Shown: in pieces, positions 63,319 to 64,000 of the stretch
Position numbering within the stretch: the stretch's first letter is position 1
Layout of the letters: each line of letters starts with the position of its first letter
NCBI RefSeq assembly: GCF_001712755.1
Contig: NZ_MDKC01000035.1
Location: 62,001-126,000 of the forward strand
DNA from: Gottfriedia luciferensis
GTDB lineage: Bacteria; Bacillota; Bacilli; Bacillales; Bacillaceae_G
Direction of reading: 5' to 3'
Length of the DNA stretch: 64,000 nt
Program-made: the position numbers and the translations under genes
Notes under the pieces: model-generated
Databases searched by the model: none
What the model was told of the DNA's origin: nothing
Seen by the model: only the letters and a program-made list of their open reading frames with translations

Positions 63319-64000
63319 TTATTGTTCGCCAAAATTCTTAACTGCACGCTTTAACTTTGTAAAGAAAGAATCGTGTTTGTCGTCTTTTTGACCTTTGCCA
63401 ATATTATAAAACTCCTCAAGCAATTCTTTTTGACGGCTTGTTAGTTTTGTTGGTGTGATAACTTTTACGATTACGTGCTGATCACCTTGACCATAACCAC
63501 GTACATCCTTGATTCCTTTACCTTTTAAACGCATTCTAGTACCAGTTTGCGTTCCAGCAGGAATTTTCGTTTTTACTTTACCATGCAATGTAGGAACTTC
63601 AACTTCATCACCTAATGCAGCTTGTGCAAAAGTTAATGGAAGCTCGCAGTAAACGTCATTTCCATCACGTTCAAAGAATTCATGCTCACGAACATGGAAT
63701 GCAATATATAAATCTCCAGCAGGACCACCATTTTTACCTGGTTCACCTTGGCCTGAAAGTCGAATTTGTTGTCCATCATCGATACCAGCTGGTACTTTAA
63801 CCATAATTTTCTTACGAGTTTTCACTCGGCCTGCACCATGACAAGTATTACATTTATCTTTAATAATCTGACCAGTACCTTGACAGTGTGAACATGTCGT
63901 ACGGTTCACAATACGTCCAAATGGAGTATTTTGTTCAACACTCATTTGTCCTGAGCCATGACAATGATTACATGTTTCTTTTGATGTACCAGGTTTTGCA
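63319..64000 (-). CDS. dnaJ: Chaperone DnaJ, C-terminal part (cut by window edge)
   Basis: The co-chaperone of DnaK. The frame is open to the right edge, so the N-terminal J domain is missing from the window. The visible part begins inside the zinc-finger region: [16 protein letters not shown] and CNTCHGAG are the second to fourth CxxCxGxG units. The client-binding domains follow ([20 protein letters not shown] and [19 protein letters not shown]). An internal ATG at 63945 is not the start. Confidence 0.97.
   Translation of the reverse strand, partial: AKPGTSKETCNHCHGSGQMSVEQNTPFGRIVNRTTCSHCQGTGQIIKDKCNTCHGAGRVKTRKKIMVKVPAGIDDGQQIRLSGQGEPGKNGGPAGDLYIAFHVREHEFFERDGNDVYCELPLTFAQAALGDEVEVPTLHGKVKTKIPAGTQTGTRMRLKGKGIKDVRGYGQGDQHVIVKVITPTKLTSRQKELLEEFYNIGKGQKDDKHDSFFTKLKRAVKNFGEQ

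Overview
The window is AT-rich DNA from a spore-forming member of the Bacillaceae. Evidence for this is the gene order dnaJ-prmA-rsmE-mtaB, a GerA/GerB/GerC-type germinant receptor operon, strong AGGAGG ribosome binding sites, frequent GTG/TTG starts, and secreted thermolysin and Vpr-type proteases. The genus cannot be fixed from the sequence alone. No tRNA, rRNA, transposase, prophage or CRISPR array was found.

Layout: 1-2949 holds hutU-hutI, which run off the left edge. 3192-6380 carries small stress and unknown genes and an AraC-type regulator. 6569-19965 is an extracellular protein-degradation block: an orphan propeptide-like lipoprotein, two paralogous S8 proteases of about 1370 residues with C-terminal cohesin-like and dockerin modules, a thermolysin-family protease and an anchored esterase. 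20121-29843 is mixed metabolism and regulation: HAD phosphatase with a LacI regulator, a thiamine-diphosphate keto-acid decarboxylase, an SDR behind a MerR-type promoter, an FAD dehydrogenase, YitT, and a marR-MFS operon. 29890-33580 is the germination operon. 33742-40069 contains a UDG-like protein, a DUF952 protein, an ATPase, a short UvrC paralogue that seems to start at ATT, an NCS2 permease and an EamA transporter.

The most interesting region is 40444-58479. It has three tandem CodA-like amidohydrolases, two further amidohydrolases, two paralogous peptide-type binding lipoproteins, a complete Dpp/Opp-like ABC transporter, and a kinase / AraC-type response regulator / symporter operon. 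Three promoters in this region share one layout: an exact TATAAT with a TTTAC-core motif starting exactly 35 nt upstream and a second copy 21 nt further. This fits activation by the locus's own response regulator. I read the region as an inducible uptake and hydrolysis system for an unidentified, probably N-containing, cyclic or amide compound.

58987-64000 contains an NAD(P)-binding protein, a small protein with YLDTSE repeats, and the mtaB-rsmE-prmA-dnaJ genes, with dnaJ cut by the right edge. Notable non-coding DNA includes eight hairpin units with an exact 52-bp period, a nine-unit array of about 21 bp, and two copies of a GC-rich interspersed element.
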